Source of the DNA: Anarhynchus alexandrinus
Lineage: Eukaryota; Chordata; Aves; Charadriiformes; Charadriidae
DNA length: 64,000 nt
NCBI GenBank assembly: GCA_008711295.1
Contig: VUYV01000004.1
Span: forward strand, 7,092,577-7,156,576
Direction: 5' to 3'
Within the stretch, counting starts at the first letter, position 1. Each line of letters starts with the position of its first letter. The notes under the pieces were generated by a model. That model made no database searches and had not been told where the DNA came from. It worked only from the letters and a program-made list of their open reading frames with translations. Shown here in pieces: positions 50,101-59,960 of this stretch. The position numbers and the translations under genes were made by a program.

Positions 50101-53100
50101 GAGTGTCCCTTAGAAGAACTTGTATACTAATGTTTACTAAAAGGCAATCTACAGTACTGATGACTTTTAAGCCACATTTGGGAGATCAAGGATCAGAGTT
50201 TATAACATAGTAACTTTAAAGCTTTTGTGTTGCATTGAAAACAAATGTTTCATCTTAACATACTCCAAAGATTAGAAAATGCATTGAGAAACTTTGCTTG
50301 TCTAACTACTGGGGATGTTATTGCCATCAACTACAATGAAAAGGTACAGCATACAACACCAGTCAATGCAAGTTTTGTTTGTATACCATCAATTTGAGGA
50401 AATAAGTTCTGCCCCATGTAAAAAAGTATGCACGGTATTGTTGACAAGTAATCTGCACTATCATTGACAAGTAATCCCAGATGGTAGATTTCACAATCGG
50501 TTTTCTGTTGGAGGAGAAAAGGGGTCAGTTAAGTCTTCTCCTGAGCTGCTGTTTAGACTGTTTTTTGACTCATGAGAAAATACTTTTTTTGTGCTGTTGT
50601 TGTTTTTACAAGTCAAGGGACAGAATTTATCCTAAATTCATAAATTTTTTTCAAAAATGCAGATTAAGATACAATAAGAGTGCAGCAAGGTACAGTAAAA
50701 AGTAGGTTCTCTAGCTCCAGTATATAGCAATCTTCTAAGTTAAAAATCTTGGCTCTCAAGTTCTGTAGAGACCCTGCAGTATCCAGTCTTCAACCTAAAG
50801 AGCACTTAGCTTCAATTTTCTTGAAGCTATCTGAAGGGAAGGGTTTAGATATGCTTTTCTTATACGTAAGTCGAACTCTTTCATACACAATCTTAAAATA
50901 ATCGTTACTGTTTCAGATCTATGAGCTTCGGGTGATGGAGACCAAACCGGATAAGGCTGTGTCCATCATAGAATGCGATATGAATGTAAGTTAAAGCGGA
51001 TGTGGAAAGTCTGATTTTACTGTGTCCTCCCAAAAGGAGAGGGCATCTCGTTCAGTGACAGTGCTGTCCACCAACCACCTCTGATACTGCAGAGGGATGG
51101 GATAGGGAAGATGACTCATTTGAGAGTACCCCATGTACCTTTGTAACCACATCTGTGGGCTTGAGCTGCACTTCATGTACCATCAGGTGACTGTAGTGCA
51201 TAGAATGTGATGTTTAGCTTCAATGGGTTTTATAATCTGAGTTTTATTTAATAGCCTTGTCTTCATTCAAACTCCAGTGATATTGTGGGGTACTGTTTTA
51301 CTGCTCGGTTTCAATTACATGCTAAGACTCATTCCTGGGAGGCTTGGTCTTATTAGTTCTGAATTAAAATATTTAATAAGCAAAGCTCAGTTCTTTCTAG
51401 ATCAAAATGGAGTGATAGTTTGTGGAGTTTTGAGTAATAGTAGTATAAAGTTTATGATTAAAAGAAATATATAAATCATGCTTACTTTCATGCTTCTTGT
51501 GTAAATAGGTGGATTTTGATGCTCCTTTGGGGTACAAAGAACCAGAAAGAAGTGCACAACATGAGGAGACCACAGTAGGTTAAGCTTCTGTTCTTCAAAA
51601 ATGTATTCCCTAGAAGTCAGCCTGGCTTGTGATGGAGCAGTGAGCACCAACATAGATTTTTTTCCTGAAGCAATTTCTTTAGACAAAACTTACCACACTT
51701 TTCCTTGTGTTACTTGGGAGATGGTTGTTTACCAACTGTTGATTTTGGAAAGGGATTGTTGTGAAGTTTTTTTGGTCAGAAATACATGGACATATGTTTT
51801 CATGTGTTCTGCATATCACAATGTGAACACAATGAACTAACTTGTTTTCTCCCTGACAGGACGTTGAAGCAGACCATAGTGGATATGTGAGTGATATAGG
51901 ATTTCGTGTAAGTCCCCTATTTCTTCTGGTTTCTGAATGTTGTAAAATGGTGAGGGAAGTTGTTCCAAACAACTGCAAAATAGCAGTACCTGTTCTTAGA
52001 GGTGCTCGTCGTTTAACTGGCAACTATCTGTGAATGTTCTGTGGTGCTTACGGCCAGGAACAGTATGACTTGCTGTCCTTAGAGGGCAGTCTGTGAATGG
52101 GAGACCAAAACATACTCCTACACCCAGGGTTCATCAGCTTATGAGTACCAAAAAGAAACATGATGAATCAAATAATTAAATAAAAATGATAGTAAGATTT
52201 TACAGAATATAGTATCTCTGTGCAGTGTGCTTTCAAATACAAGATACGGTTAAATTAAAACTCGTTATGTATATATAGGCGTTCTCTGGTTCTGGGAACA
52301 GATTGGATGGCAAGAAGAAAGGTGTTGAGCCTAGTCCATCGCCAATTAAACCAGGAGACATTCGAAGGTATGTCTGTTTCATTCAGTTGTCAGCAAATGA
52401 AGGATCAGTGTGTGAGTGGAGTTTAATTTTGTTTGATGCTCCTGCAATATAAACAAGCTAATTTTGTCATAAGTTTGCATTTAGAAAATAGTCTAATCTT
52501 CTAGATGGACTGTGACATCCCTGACTATTTTGGATGCAGATCCTAAGTTAATGTTGCCAAAACTCAATTGGTTCTAGTTCTAAAGAAGACAAGTAGGGAG
52601 AGGCAGCAGGTCTAGACTGGGGTGGGTGGAGTGATACACAGTGCCCCGCTAATTTTCTAAAGTGAAATTTGGTGTAGAGTGGAACCTTTTTTGAGTTGGG
52701 TGGATAACCAAAGCCAAGCCATGTGTGGGTTTGTTGGGTTTTTTTCTTTTTCTTAGAAGGAAATTTAGAACATTCAGACTTAAGGATGTGGTTCCTGTGG
52801 TGTTCTGTCATTTATGCCTGGCACAGTAAAACTTGAGCCCTTGTGGAAAAGCGTGTCCCTGGCGCTGTGGAAACCACAGGCTCCATGGAAACGTGCCCAC
52901 AACCAAGCTTCTGCAGCAGCTCCGGTGTCTGATTATTTACTTCATGCAGTGTATGCCTGCCTTCGGAAAACAATCCAGTGGTTTAACTCTAGAATCATTT
53001 GGCAATGAAAATTTGCAGCCAGTTGTTGGTACAACACCGGCAGACAAAGAATAGGTCTCACTGTGTTCAATTGGATAGTGCGTATAAACGTCTTTCATAA

Positions 53101-53691
53101 TATTTTTATGCTTCTTTTCCAGAGGAATACCCAACTATGACTTCAAGATCGGTAGAATCACATTCATTAGAAACTCGCGTCCACTAGTTAAGAAAGTCGA
53201 AGAGGTAAATGAAGTTGGATCCTTCCCAGTTTTGGACAGGATTAGAATGTTAGAAGTACTGTCCAAGGTTGTGGTTTCTCTCTCCATACTTGATTTTTCA
53301 CAGCACCCTTCTATTAAAAAGTGGTTTGAATTAGGTGAAAGCAGCCTCCAATGTCCTTGCTTGCCGATGTAAAAAGATTGGCCTGATATAAATTTAATAA
53401 GCCAGTGCCTACTTGTTCCAGTTGCCTGAAAAGTCACTGAACTGCTCGTATTTTCTTTTTAGGAAGAAGGTGGTTATTATGTAGGTTAAGGATGTGAAAT
53501 GTCTGCAGTCAGTTTCCACTCTGATGGAATATGCTTTCTAACGATCGTTCAGTTTCATCACACATGAGCAGTGAACGAAGACATAACAGCCTTTTTTCCC
53601 TCTTTCCTTTTTCCAGGATGAATCTGGAAGCCGGTTTATTGCCTTTTCTGGAGAAGGCCAGTCGCTGCGCAAAAAGGGAAGAAAACCCTAA
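47167..53691 (+). CDS. UFD1: UFD1, ubiquitin-recognition adaptor of p97/VCP; 12 coding exons
   Basis: UFD1 with NPL4 recruits ubiquitylated clients to the p97/VCP unfoldase for ER-associated degradation, chromatin extraction and CMG disassembly. Coding exons: 47167-47169, 47503-47635, 48377-48409, 49259-49380, 49732-49862, 50271-50343, 50917-50985, 51509-51574, 51860-51907, 52279-52367, 53123-53204, 53617-53691. They total 924 bases, 307 residues plus TAA, the same as human. The N-terminal double-psi beta-barrel and Nc domain occupy about residues 18-195. The C-terminal tail has both p97-binding SHP boxes, F228-S-G-S-G-N-R-L235 and F293-S-G-E-G-Q-S-L300. The first coding exon carries only the initiator ATG, with the donor GTGAGG directly after it. 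The most divergent part is the linker in exons 8-9 (residues 189-226), as expected for the disordered region. The start is fixed by gccgccATG and by the exon 2 join. Confidence 0.99.
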
Positions 53692-53721
53692 GTTGTGGTA
53701 CCTTTAGTCAGTTAGGACAAA

Positions 53722-53727
53722 AATAAA
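53722..53727 (+). terminator. UFD1: UFD1 poly(A) signal
   Basis: A canonical AATAAA lies about 30 bases after the stop codon, giving a very short 3' UTR. GT-rich sequence follows at about 53,750-53,820. The next 550 bases up to the C22orf39 CpG island hold no recognisable gene. Confidence 0.75.
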
Positions 53728-54270
53728 ATAACAGTTGCAGCATATTGGATCTTAGTTATTGCAGTTGAGAGGAGAGATCGTTTTGCAACACAGGAACGCT
53801 TTCACTGGTTTTGGTTTCGCATTTAAAACCAGACCTGTCAGACTCTCTGAATTTTCAGTTGAAAATTAAGTTCCAGGAATTCTGAAGGAGTTTTTTGTAT
53901 GTGTTGTAAAGAGGGAAGTGTATCTCGGCTAAACCTGAGAAGTAAACCCAACGAGGTCTCCCTTACTAAAAGGTCCAGCTCTTGGACGACGTCCTCCCCT
54001 CTTACTTCCCGAGTGACGATGGCTCGTGTCGCTCTGGGTTTGGTATTTTCCTCCCTCTCTGTATCTTGCCACAATTTCAGGGAAGCTTTTTAGTGTGGTG
54101 CAAGTGGAGGCTAACACTTTGGGGTTTTGGAATTTTGTGTAGGGAGTCTCTTTGATCTTAGCTTCAGGTGTTGGTTATAAATCATTCTTCGCAACCCCCC
54201 TGTAATTGCTTTTTGTATTTATAATTAATAGTATGACTTTTAGTAGTTCAGTTACGGTAATGAACTGCCG
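53728..54270. other. Spacer between UFD1 and the C22orf39 promoter
   Basis: Non-coding sequence. Short open frames on both strands have no resemblance to known proteins. It may include an alternative longer UFD1 3' end. Confidence 0.4.
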
Positions 54271-54766
54271 CAATCTAATGGCACGTGGAAGGAGAGGTTC
54301 CCTGCCTGGTGCCGGGGAGGGAACGGGCGCCCTACCGGGGGGTGGGCAGTGGCCGGGGCCCTGTCCTGGGGCCGCTGTGGGCCGTGACCGGCCGCGCCCC
54401 CGCCGGGCCGAGTAAATGCTGCTTGGTGAATCGCCTGCGTGCCTCGTGTCGTCATTTCGGGGAAAAGCCAAAGCAGCGGGGGCCGCCTGCTGTCGCCGGC
54501 GCTTCCTCCCGCCGTGCCCCCGCCCCGCGCGGGAGGTTTGAAGGGAAAACGGGAGGTTTTGGGGCGGTTGGAGTTAATGGTTTGTAGTGGGCGTCACGTG
54601 CTGCCCGGAAGCCCCGCCCCGCGGGTAGCCATTGGCTCGCATGCTTGGGGGCGGGGCGACGAGGCAGCCGGTTTGTGCCGCCGCCTGCCATTGGCCGGAA
54701 GCGCGGCTCTCCCCGCAAGCAGGGCGGGGATTGGCGGCGGGGAGGCGGCTCTCAGGTGGGGGCAGT
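54271..54766 (+). promoter_or_regulatory. C22orf39: CpG-island promoter of C22orf39
   Basis: The GC-rich island begins near 54,280 and continues through exons 1-2. It contains a palindromic E-box CACGTG at 54,595-54,600 (USF/MYC/TFE type) and three inverted CCAAT boxes (ATTGG at 54,631-54,635, 54,690-54,694, 54,730-54,734) at about 30-60 base spacing before the start codon. There is no TATA box. The start context cagtATGGCGGC overlaps a YY1-type motif, common at translation starts of housekeeping genes. Confidence 0.7.
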
Positions 54767-55729
54767 ATGGCGGCCGGCGAGACCTGGCGGGTGAGCGGGG
54801 CGGCGGGGGCTGAGGGCGGCGGGCCGGGTCGGGCCGGCGGCAGCTCAGCTCGGCCTTTCTGTCCGCCCGCAGCCACCGCGGTCGTGCGAGGACTACTGGT
54901 GGGAGTGGAAGCACTGCCGCGGGTTGCGGCACGCCTTCCACCACTACTACGCCCACGGGGAGCTGCCGGCCTGCGGCCGCTGGCGGGACGACTACGAGGC
55001 CTGCCGCGCCTGGGAGAGGGGCCGCGACGCCGCCGCCCAGGTACCGCCCGGGGCTCTGCGGGCTGGGGCTGGTGGGAGACCGACCCCGCGGTCACACAGT
55101 GGGAAGGGACCCGGGGGGGGGGGCGGGCAGGGTGCCCTTAGCGTCCAGCGGGAGTGTGTTCAGGGTTCTGCTGTAAAAGCTGTTGATTGCAGGTACTCCG
55201 AGATTCCCTTCCTAATGCGACAAGCTGCTGCCTTACAGGCAAAAAGTATTCCCGGGGTGTGCAGAAACGCTCCTGGCTGCAGCCCCGTGGAGACTGGAAG
55301 ACGAGAGCCCTTTGGCACAGGCTGCAGCGTAACTCATCCTTCCAGCCAGCAAGGACGACTTCTGACACCGAGGGTAGCACCAAAGTGGTGGTTTTCTTTG
55401 TAATGAAGCAGTCAGCAGCAAAATATAAACATGACATAGTTAAAACTTGTATTCTGGCTTACTTAGATAGCATTTGGCTCTTCTATTTAAGCATAATAAA
55501 CTTCTGTTCCTCTTTTTATCTCAAATACTGACAGCAGGAAATAAGCTCTGTAGGACTGGAACATCCAACACTATCCTGGTAATATTTTTTTCCTGTATTT
55601 CAGGAAGCTTTGTGCCAGAGTGAAAGAGCTCGAACTATGGAAAAACAGAAATATGCTCCAGTGTGGACGCTGAGGAAGAGCCCACCCCCTGAGTGGTATC
55701 TGCCGCTTGACCAAGACAAATCAAACTAG
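54767..55729 (+). CDS. C22orf39: C22orf39 orthologue (PANTS / UPF0545), small twin-CX9C protein; 3 exons
   Basis: Exons 54767-54790, 54873-55040 and 55604-55729 join in frame to 105 residues plus TAG, the length of the human protein. Exon 2 carries the conserved core. C13-x9-C23 and C42-x9-C52 form a twin CX9C pattern with a histidine/tyrosine-rich HHYYAHGE segment between them, as in the vertebrate family. The C-terminal exon has a conserved proline/tryptophan stretch (SPPPEWYLPL). Twin CX9C proteins often fold as disulfide-linked helical hairpins and many enter the mitochondrial intermembrane space. The mammalian product has been described as a synaptic reticulon-binding microprotein (PANTS) deleted in 22q11.2 syndrome, so its site of action is not settled by sequence. 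Identity rests on exon sequence plus exact gene order. Confidence 0.95.
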
Positions 55730-56312
55730 CAAGGCTGTTTTGCTGTTTGGTCAGTAATGTAATACACAAAGCACAACTATGCTGTTTTTTTTTCCTTCTA
55801 TGTCATCTTGAAATTATACAGCTGTAGGTCTGCAATACTTTAGTACTCACTCAAAAGTACTGAGAGTTTATTTAAGCACCTGGTATTTTTTAAAGGGAGA
55901 ATTGAGGTGCTTAATTTGATTCTGGTCTCTTACTCCTGTCTTACACTTTAGGATTTCATCTCAGCAACTCGGCAGGCAACTCCCAAATTGGTGCATACAA
56001 GATCTAGCTCCTCTTGCTAGATGAGGACCTCTTCCCCTACCAGCTGGTGTTGCGTGCTTCTGGAACAAGGTGCCCACCCCAGGCCTGCCAGATGGGAAAA
56101 CACAAGCACGCTGGGCCTCCTCCCGGCCAGTTCAGGACAATCACAACCACCGGCATTTAAAAGGCATTTTCTAAATTCTGGATTGTCACGTGTTAAGAGC
56201 TTCTCACCTAGTGGGACAGTGCTGCAGAACCTGAAACTGCAACCCTGCCCTTGCGTGGACCTGCTCTCAAACAGTGGTGTGTGGCAATGGCAGTGCTCAA
56301 AATTACTACAAA

Positions 56313-56318
56313 AATAAA
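56313..56318 (+). terminator. C22orf39: C22orf39 poly(A) signal
   Basis: AATAAA about 585 bases after the stop, followed by a T/GT-rich element (gtgttttgtttt) from 56,342. The 3' UTR between 55,730 and here has no other feature. Confidence 0.7.
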
Positions 56319-56627
56319 GGTTTAAATTAATGAAGAGAGATGTGTTTTGTTTTAGGGCAGACCTTCAGAAGCGTAGTTACAATGCTTACATGGCAATATA
56401 AAACCCCCAAAACTTAATTTTGCCTTTGTCATAGTACCTCACTGAAGTCTGAAAAGAAAGGCAGTAGAGTCAGCTGCTACCTCCCTTACAGTAGAGACTC
56501 CTTTCTCATAGCATAGGACTCTTCCATGTTACAGTTTATGCAGGAAAAAAAAATGCTGGTCTGGATTGTGCGGAAGGATGACAGATAAGCCCAGAAAGAT
56601 AAAATACTCTCTGAAATACTGCTTTGT

Positions 56628-56670
56628 TTTATTCTAGCATGGCACAAGTGTAAGGTAGTGTAGTTTTATT
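56628..56670 (-). terminator. MRPL40: MRPL40 poly(A) signals (two AATAAA on the minus strand)
   Basis: Minus-strand AATAAA hexamers lie at 56,670-56,665 and 56,633-56,628, about 170 and 205 bases after the MRPL40 stop. They face the C22orf39 signal at 56,313, so the two convergent transcripts end roughly 300 bases apart. Confidence 0.6.
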
Positions 56671-56839
56671 GGGTGTCTTACTATCTAGAGAACCATTTAA
56701 AAACCCAAACAAACAGATACTTCATTAATATGTTTTTTTACAGTCACGCACCTACAGGATTTTAACCTGCAGCCTATTCCATTCTTTCCTCCCTCAGTTG
56801 GTCGAGTAGCTCATGCCCGATGAACAACAAACCCCTCCA

Positions 56840-58700
56840 TCACTGGGTATACACTTTGGTGATATCAACGCATTTTCCTTCAGGAGGATCATAACCAGGA
56901 AGTGGTGGGGTATAATTAGGTCCATCTCTCTCAAAGGGGAAAAGCCCCTCATCTCGTCTGATTGCTGCCTGGTACAGCTCCTCCGATTCCAGGCGCAGTT
57001 CCTTGAGTGCCTCTTGCTGAGCTTCTACAAGGCTCTGAATGGCTTTCTTTTCTGCCTCATCTTGTTTCTGCTTAAACAAACACCACTTTTTCATAAGTAA
57101 AACTCTTCTTTCAGACTCCTCAAATGACAGAGGGGGAAGACTTCGCACCCTGATAAAGAACAAAACAGCACTGTAATAGAGACATAGCTTGCACCTCAAA
57201 GACCAAATTTTAAAAAAACCCACAAAACACCACCACCAAACCCAAAGAATACATTTCATTCATGCAATGTCTGTGAGGTTTTTCACCGTCACAGGAAATT
57301 CATGTTACTATTTTTTCACTGCTTTTAGCAGGATCAAATAAAACTTGCTTTCCATGTTTTTGTCGTGGTAGTAGATGATAAGGTTTTGTACCAAGGCCAG
57401 CACTATATTGCAGTTTTGCAGAGAAATAAATTAGAAGCGTTTCTACCAGGAATGCAAGCGCATGGTGACAGACAGTCTTACCTACCTGTTGCTATCTGAG
57501 TACTTAAGCGGTGTTACAAAATCCTCAATTGGAATCATTTCTGGGGCAGCTTTTTCCAACTTTCTAATCTTCTTTTTCATGCGATCCTTCTGCGCTTGCT
57601 CCTTCCTTACATCCACTTTCTTCTTCTTCTTTGGTTGTGCTCTACAAAGGAAATAATTACATGAATGAAATAAGATATTTTGTCATTTAATTCAACACCA
57701 GCAACTTCCACTTTACTTTTCTAAGAACATTCCTTCCCATTGCTTAATTTGGTCCCTAACAGAAGTTCCAGCCATTAGCTTTATTCAAGTAACATAATTT
57801 CCAGGTGACAGCAATATGTCTCGTGAGATTTTCTGCAGAGAAAACTGTACCTGCCTGAGAAAAGCAACCTCCAATTTTGTGCTGAACATCAGAATGACCT
57901 GAGGAAGTTTCATAAAAATTTAATTGGAATTGGTTTGCACTAGCTCAGGGTGCAGCAGAACAGGTAACAAGTTTATCTGCAATGTTCCTGCCATCTCACG
58001 TTAAAGAGGAGAGTGAGTAGTTTTACACATGCTTTTAAAATTTCCACGTTTTGAATGAAATTCAAGGTGCAGACCTTCCTCTCTAGTTGTACTTCTCCAC
58101 GCAGATCCAGTATACCCAAGATAACGTACGCCACACTCCACAAACGAATTCTCACAGTAGACCTGTGGGATATCGTTTGGACAAATGACCTTTATGGCGT
58201 GAAACAGTCCTCCCAATGGTACCTAACAGCTTTCAGGATAAATCTAGTTGCATCAAAACAAAACAAGGATACCAAAATGTAACACACACGTAAATGTGGG
58301 TATGCTATAAGTATACCACTTTACAGTGAAGCATTTTCGTTTGGCTAGGCTCTCATTTCCATTGTCGCTCAAAAGGGAATCCAAATTTTCTGTGGCTGAG
58401 GAAGCAAGTACAACTACAACTACGCACAAGCATAAAGCGACAATTGCATAGGTTACCATTAAAGTCTCCTCACGAGGCTGACAGTTCTCAACTGCTTTTA
58501 CATATAAGTGACTTAAAAGCAAACATCTATAGTCAAAAGTTAATTTGGACTTGGGGAAATCTGCGTTCCCCTGAGGATGAAAACACTCCTCGCTATGGCG
58601 GTGGAGTTGCGCTCACCTGGTGGGGAGAGATGCCCGGCACGCCAGGAGCGAAGTCTGCCAGTGACTCCCTCGGCACGGGACCGCCTGGGGCAGCCAGGAA
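56840..58700 (-). CDS. MRPL40: MRPL40, mitochondrial ribosomal protein mL40 (N-terminal exon missing)
   Basis: This is a component of the mitochondrial large ribosomal subunit. Visible coding exons in transcript order are 58700-58617, 57641-57486 and 57149-56840, with phases 2/2/2 that join cleanly. The exon at 58,700 starts after a good polypyrimidine tract and acceptor but has an upstream in-frame stop and no ATG, so exon 1 (start codon and part of the mitochondrial targeting peptide) lies upstream, most likely inside the N gap. The second visible exon has the Lys-rich KKKKK run and the conserved IPIEDF motif. The last exon has [15 protein letters not shown], the [13 protein letters not shown] block and DITKVYTQ. 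The frame stops right after VYTQ, whereas human has five further residues, so this bird protein has a slightly shorter C-terminus. About 182 residues are visible. Confidence 0.94.
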
Positions 58701-58862
58701 CTGGAGAAAGAAGAGGAACACAACGAGGGCGTTGATTCTGAGAAATACAGGAGCTATTTACTAGCCACGAAGCACAGTTCTGAATCACTTTTGGCTACTT
58801 CATTCGCGACAGCATGCAGCGTCTGCCCACAGATGGTACCCTCAACCTCTTCAGCGCGGTAA

Positions 58863-58951
58863 CTAAACCCAACATTTGGGCTCCCCTGAAGCAGAGTCCA
58901 GGCCCGCCCGGGAGGGGGGGACCAGGCCCCGGGGCTGGCCGAACGGCGAGC
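58863..58951. promoter_or_regulatory. Left edge of the MRPL40/HIRA CpG island
   Basis: Sequence becomes strongly GC-rich immediately before the N gap. A minus-strand ATG opening a short frame ending at 58,795 exists here, but no usable donor of the right phase follows it, so I do not take it as the MRPL40 start. Confidence 0.45.
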
Positions 58952-59701
58952 NNNNNNNNNNNNNNNNNNNNNNNNNNNNNNNNNNNNNNNNNNNNNNNNN
59001 NNNNNNNNNNNNNNNNNNNNNNNNNNNNNNNNNNNNNNNNNNNNNNNNNNNNNNNNNNNNNNNNNNNNNNNNNNNNNNNNNNNNNNNNNNNNNNNNNNNN
59101 NNNNNNNNNNNNNNNNNNNNNNNNNNNNNNNNNNNNNNNNNNNNNNNNNNNNNNNNNNNNNNNNNNNNNNNNNNNNNNNNNNNNNNNNNNNNNNNNNNNN
59201 NNNNNNNNNNNNNNNNNNNNNNNNNNNNNNNNNNNNNNNNNNNNNNNNNNNNNNNNNNNNNNNNNNNNNNNNNNNNNNNNNNNNNNNNNNNNNNNNNNNN
59301 NNNNNNNNNNNNNNNNNNNNNNNNNNNNNNNNNNNNNNNNNNNNNNNNNNNNNNNNNNNNNNNNNNNNNNNNNNNNNNNNNNNNNNNNNNNNNNNNNNNN
59401 NNNNNNNNNNNNNNNNNNNNNNNNNNNNNNNNNNNNNNNNNNNNNNNNNNNNNNNNNNNNNNNNNNNNNNNNNNNNNNNNNNNNNNNNNNNNNNNNNNNN
59501 NNNNNNNNNNNNNNNNNNNNNNNNNNNNNNNNNNNNNNNNNNNNNNNNNNNNNNNNNNNNNNNNNNNNNNNNNNNNNNNNNNNNNNNNNNNNNNNNNNNN
59601 NNNNNNNNNNNNNNNNNNNNNNNNNNNNNNNNNNNNNNNNNNNNNNNNNNNNNNNNNNNNNNNNNNNNNNNNNNNNNNNNNNNNNNNNNNNNNNNNNNNN
59701 N
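58952..59701. other. Assembly gap, 750 N
   Basis: An unbroken run of undetermined bases flanked on both sides by very GC-rich DNA. Long open frames crossing it are artefacts of N having no stop codons. By synteny with human it should hold MRPL40 exon 1, the divergent MRPL40/HIRA promoter and HIRA exon 1. Confidence 0.99.
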
Positions 59702-59960
59702 GGAGAAGGGGGGAGGATTTGCAAAGCGCGGAGTTTGCCTGGCGAGCGGGTTCGGCCCCAGAAGATGGCTGAAGGGCGGGGGCCGCGCTGGCGGCTCCGC
59801 GGGCCGCTCTCCGCCGGGCCGTGAGGGGGGGGAGGCGCTGCGGGCTGCCGGCGGGGCCGCCCGTACCTGCCGGGCGCGAACTGGGCGGCTCCGGGCCGGT
59901 GGGAGCGGGCAGGGATGGTTTGAGCCAAGGGCTGTCGGTGGGGAGGGGAGGGGGACCCCC
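59702..59960. promoter_or_regulatory. HIRA: Right edge of the MRPL40/HIRA CpG island
   Basis: GC-rich DNA with CpG clusters, an AAGATGGC YY1-type motif at 59,762-59,769, and a minus-strand CAG|GTACGG donor-like site near 59,865. The first HIRA residues are not encoded here, so its first coding exon is probably in the gap. Confidence 0.5.

Noticed and set aside
58795..58881. Minus-strand ATG frame considered as MRPL40 exon 1
   Set aside because: A join to the exon at 58,700 needs a phase-2 donor. The only candidate in phase has a poor donor sequence (gttgag), and the island continues into the gap, where the true exon is more likely.
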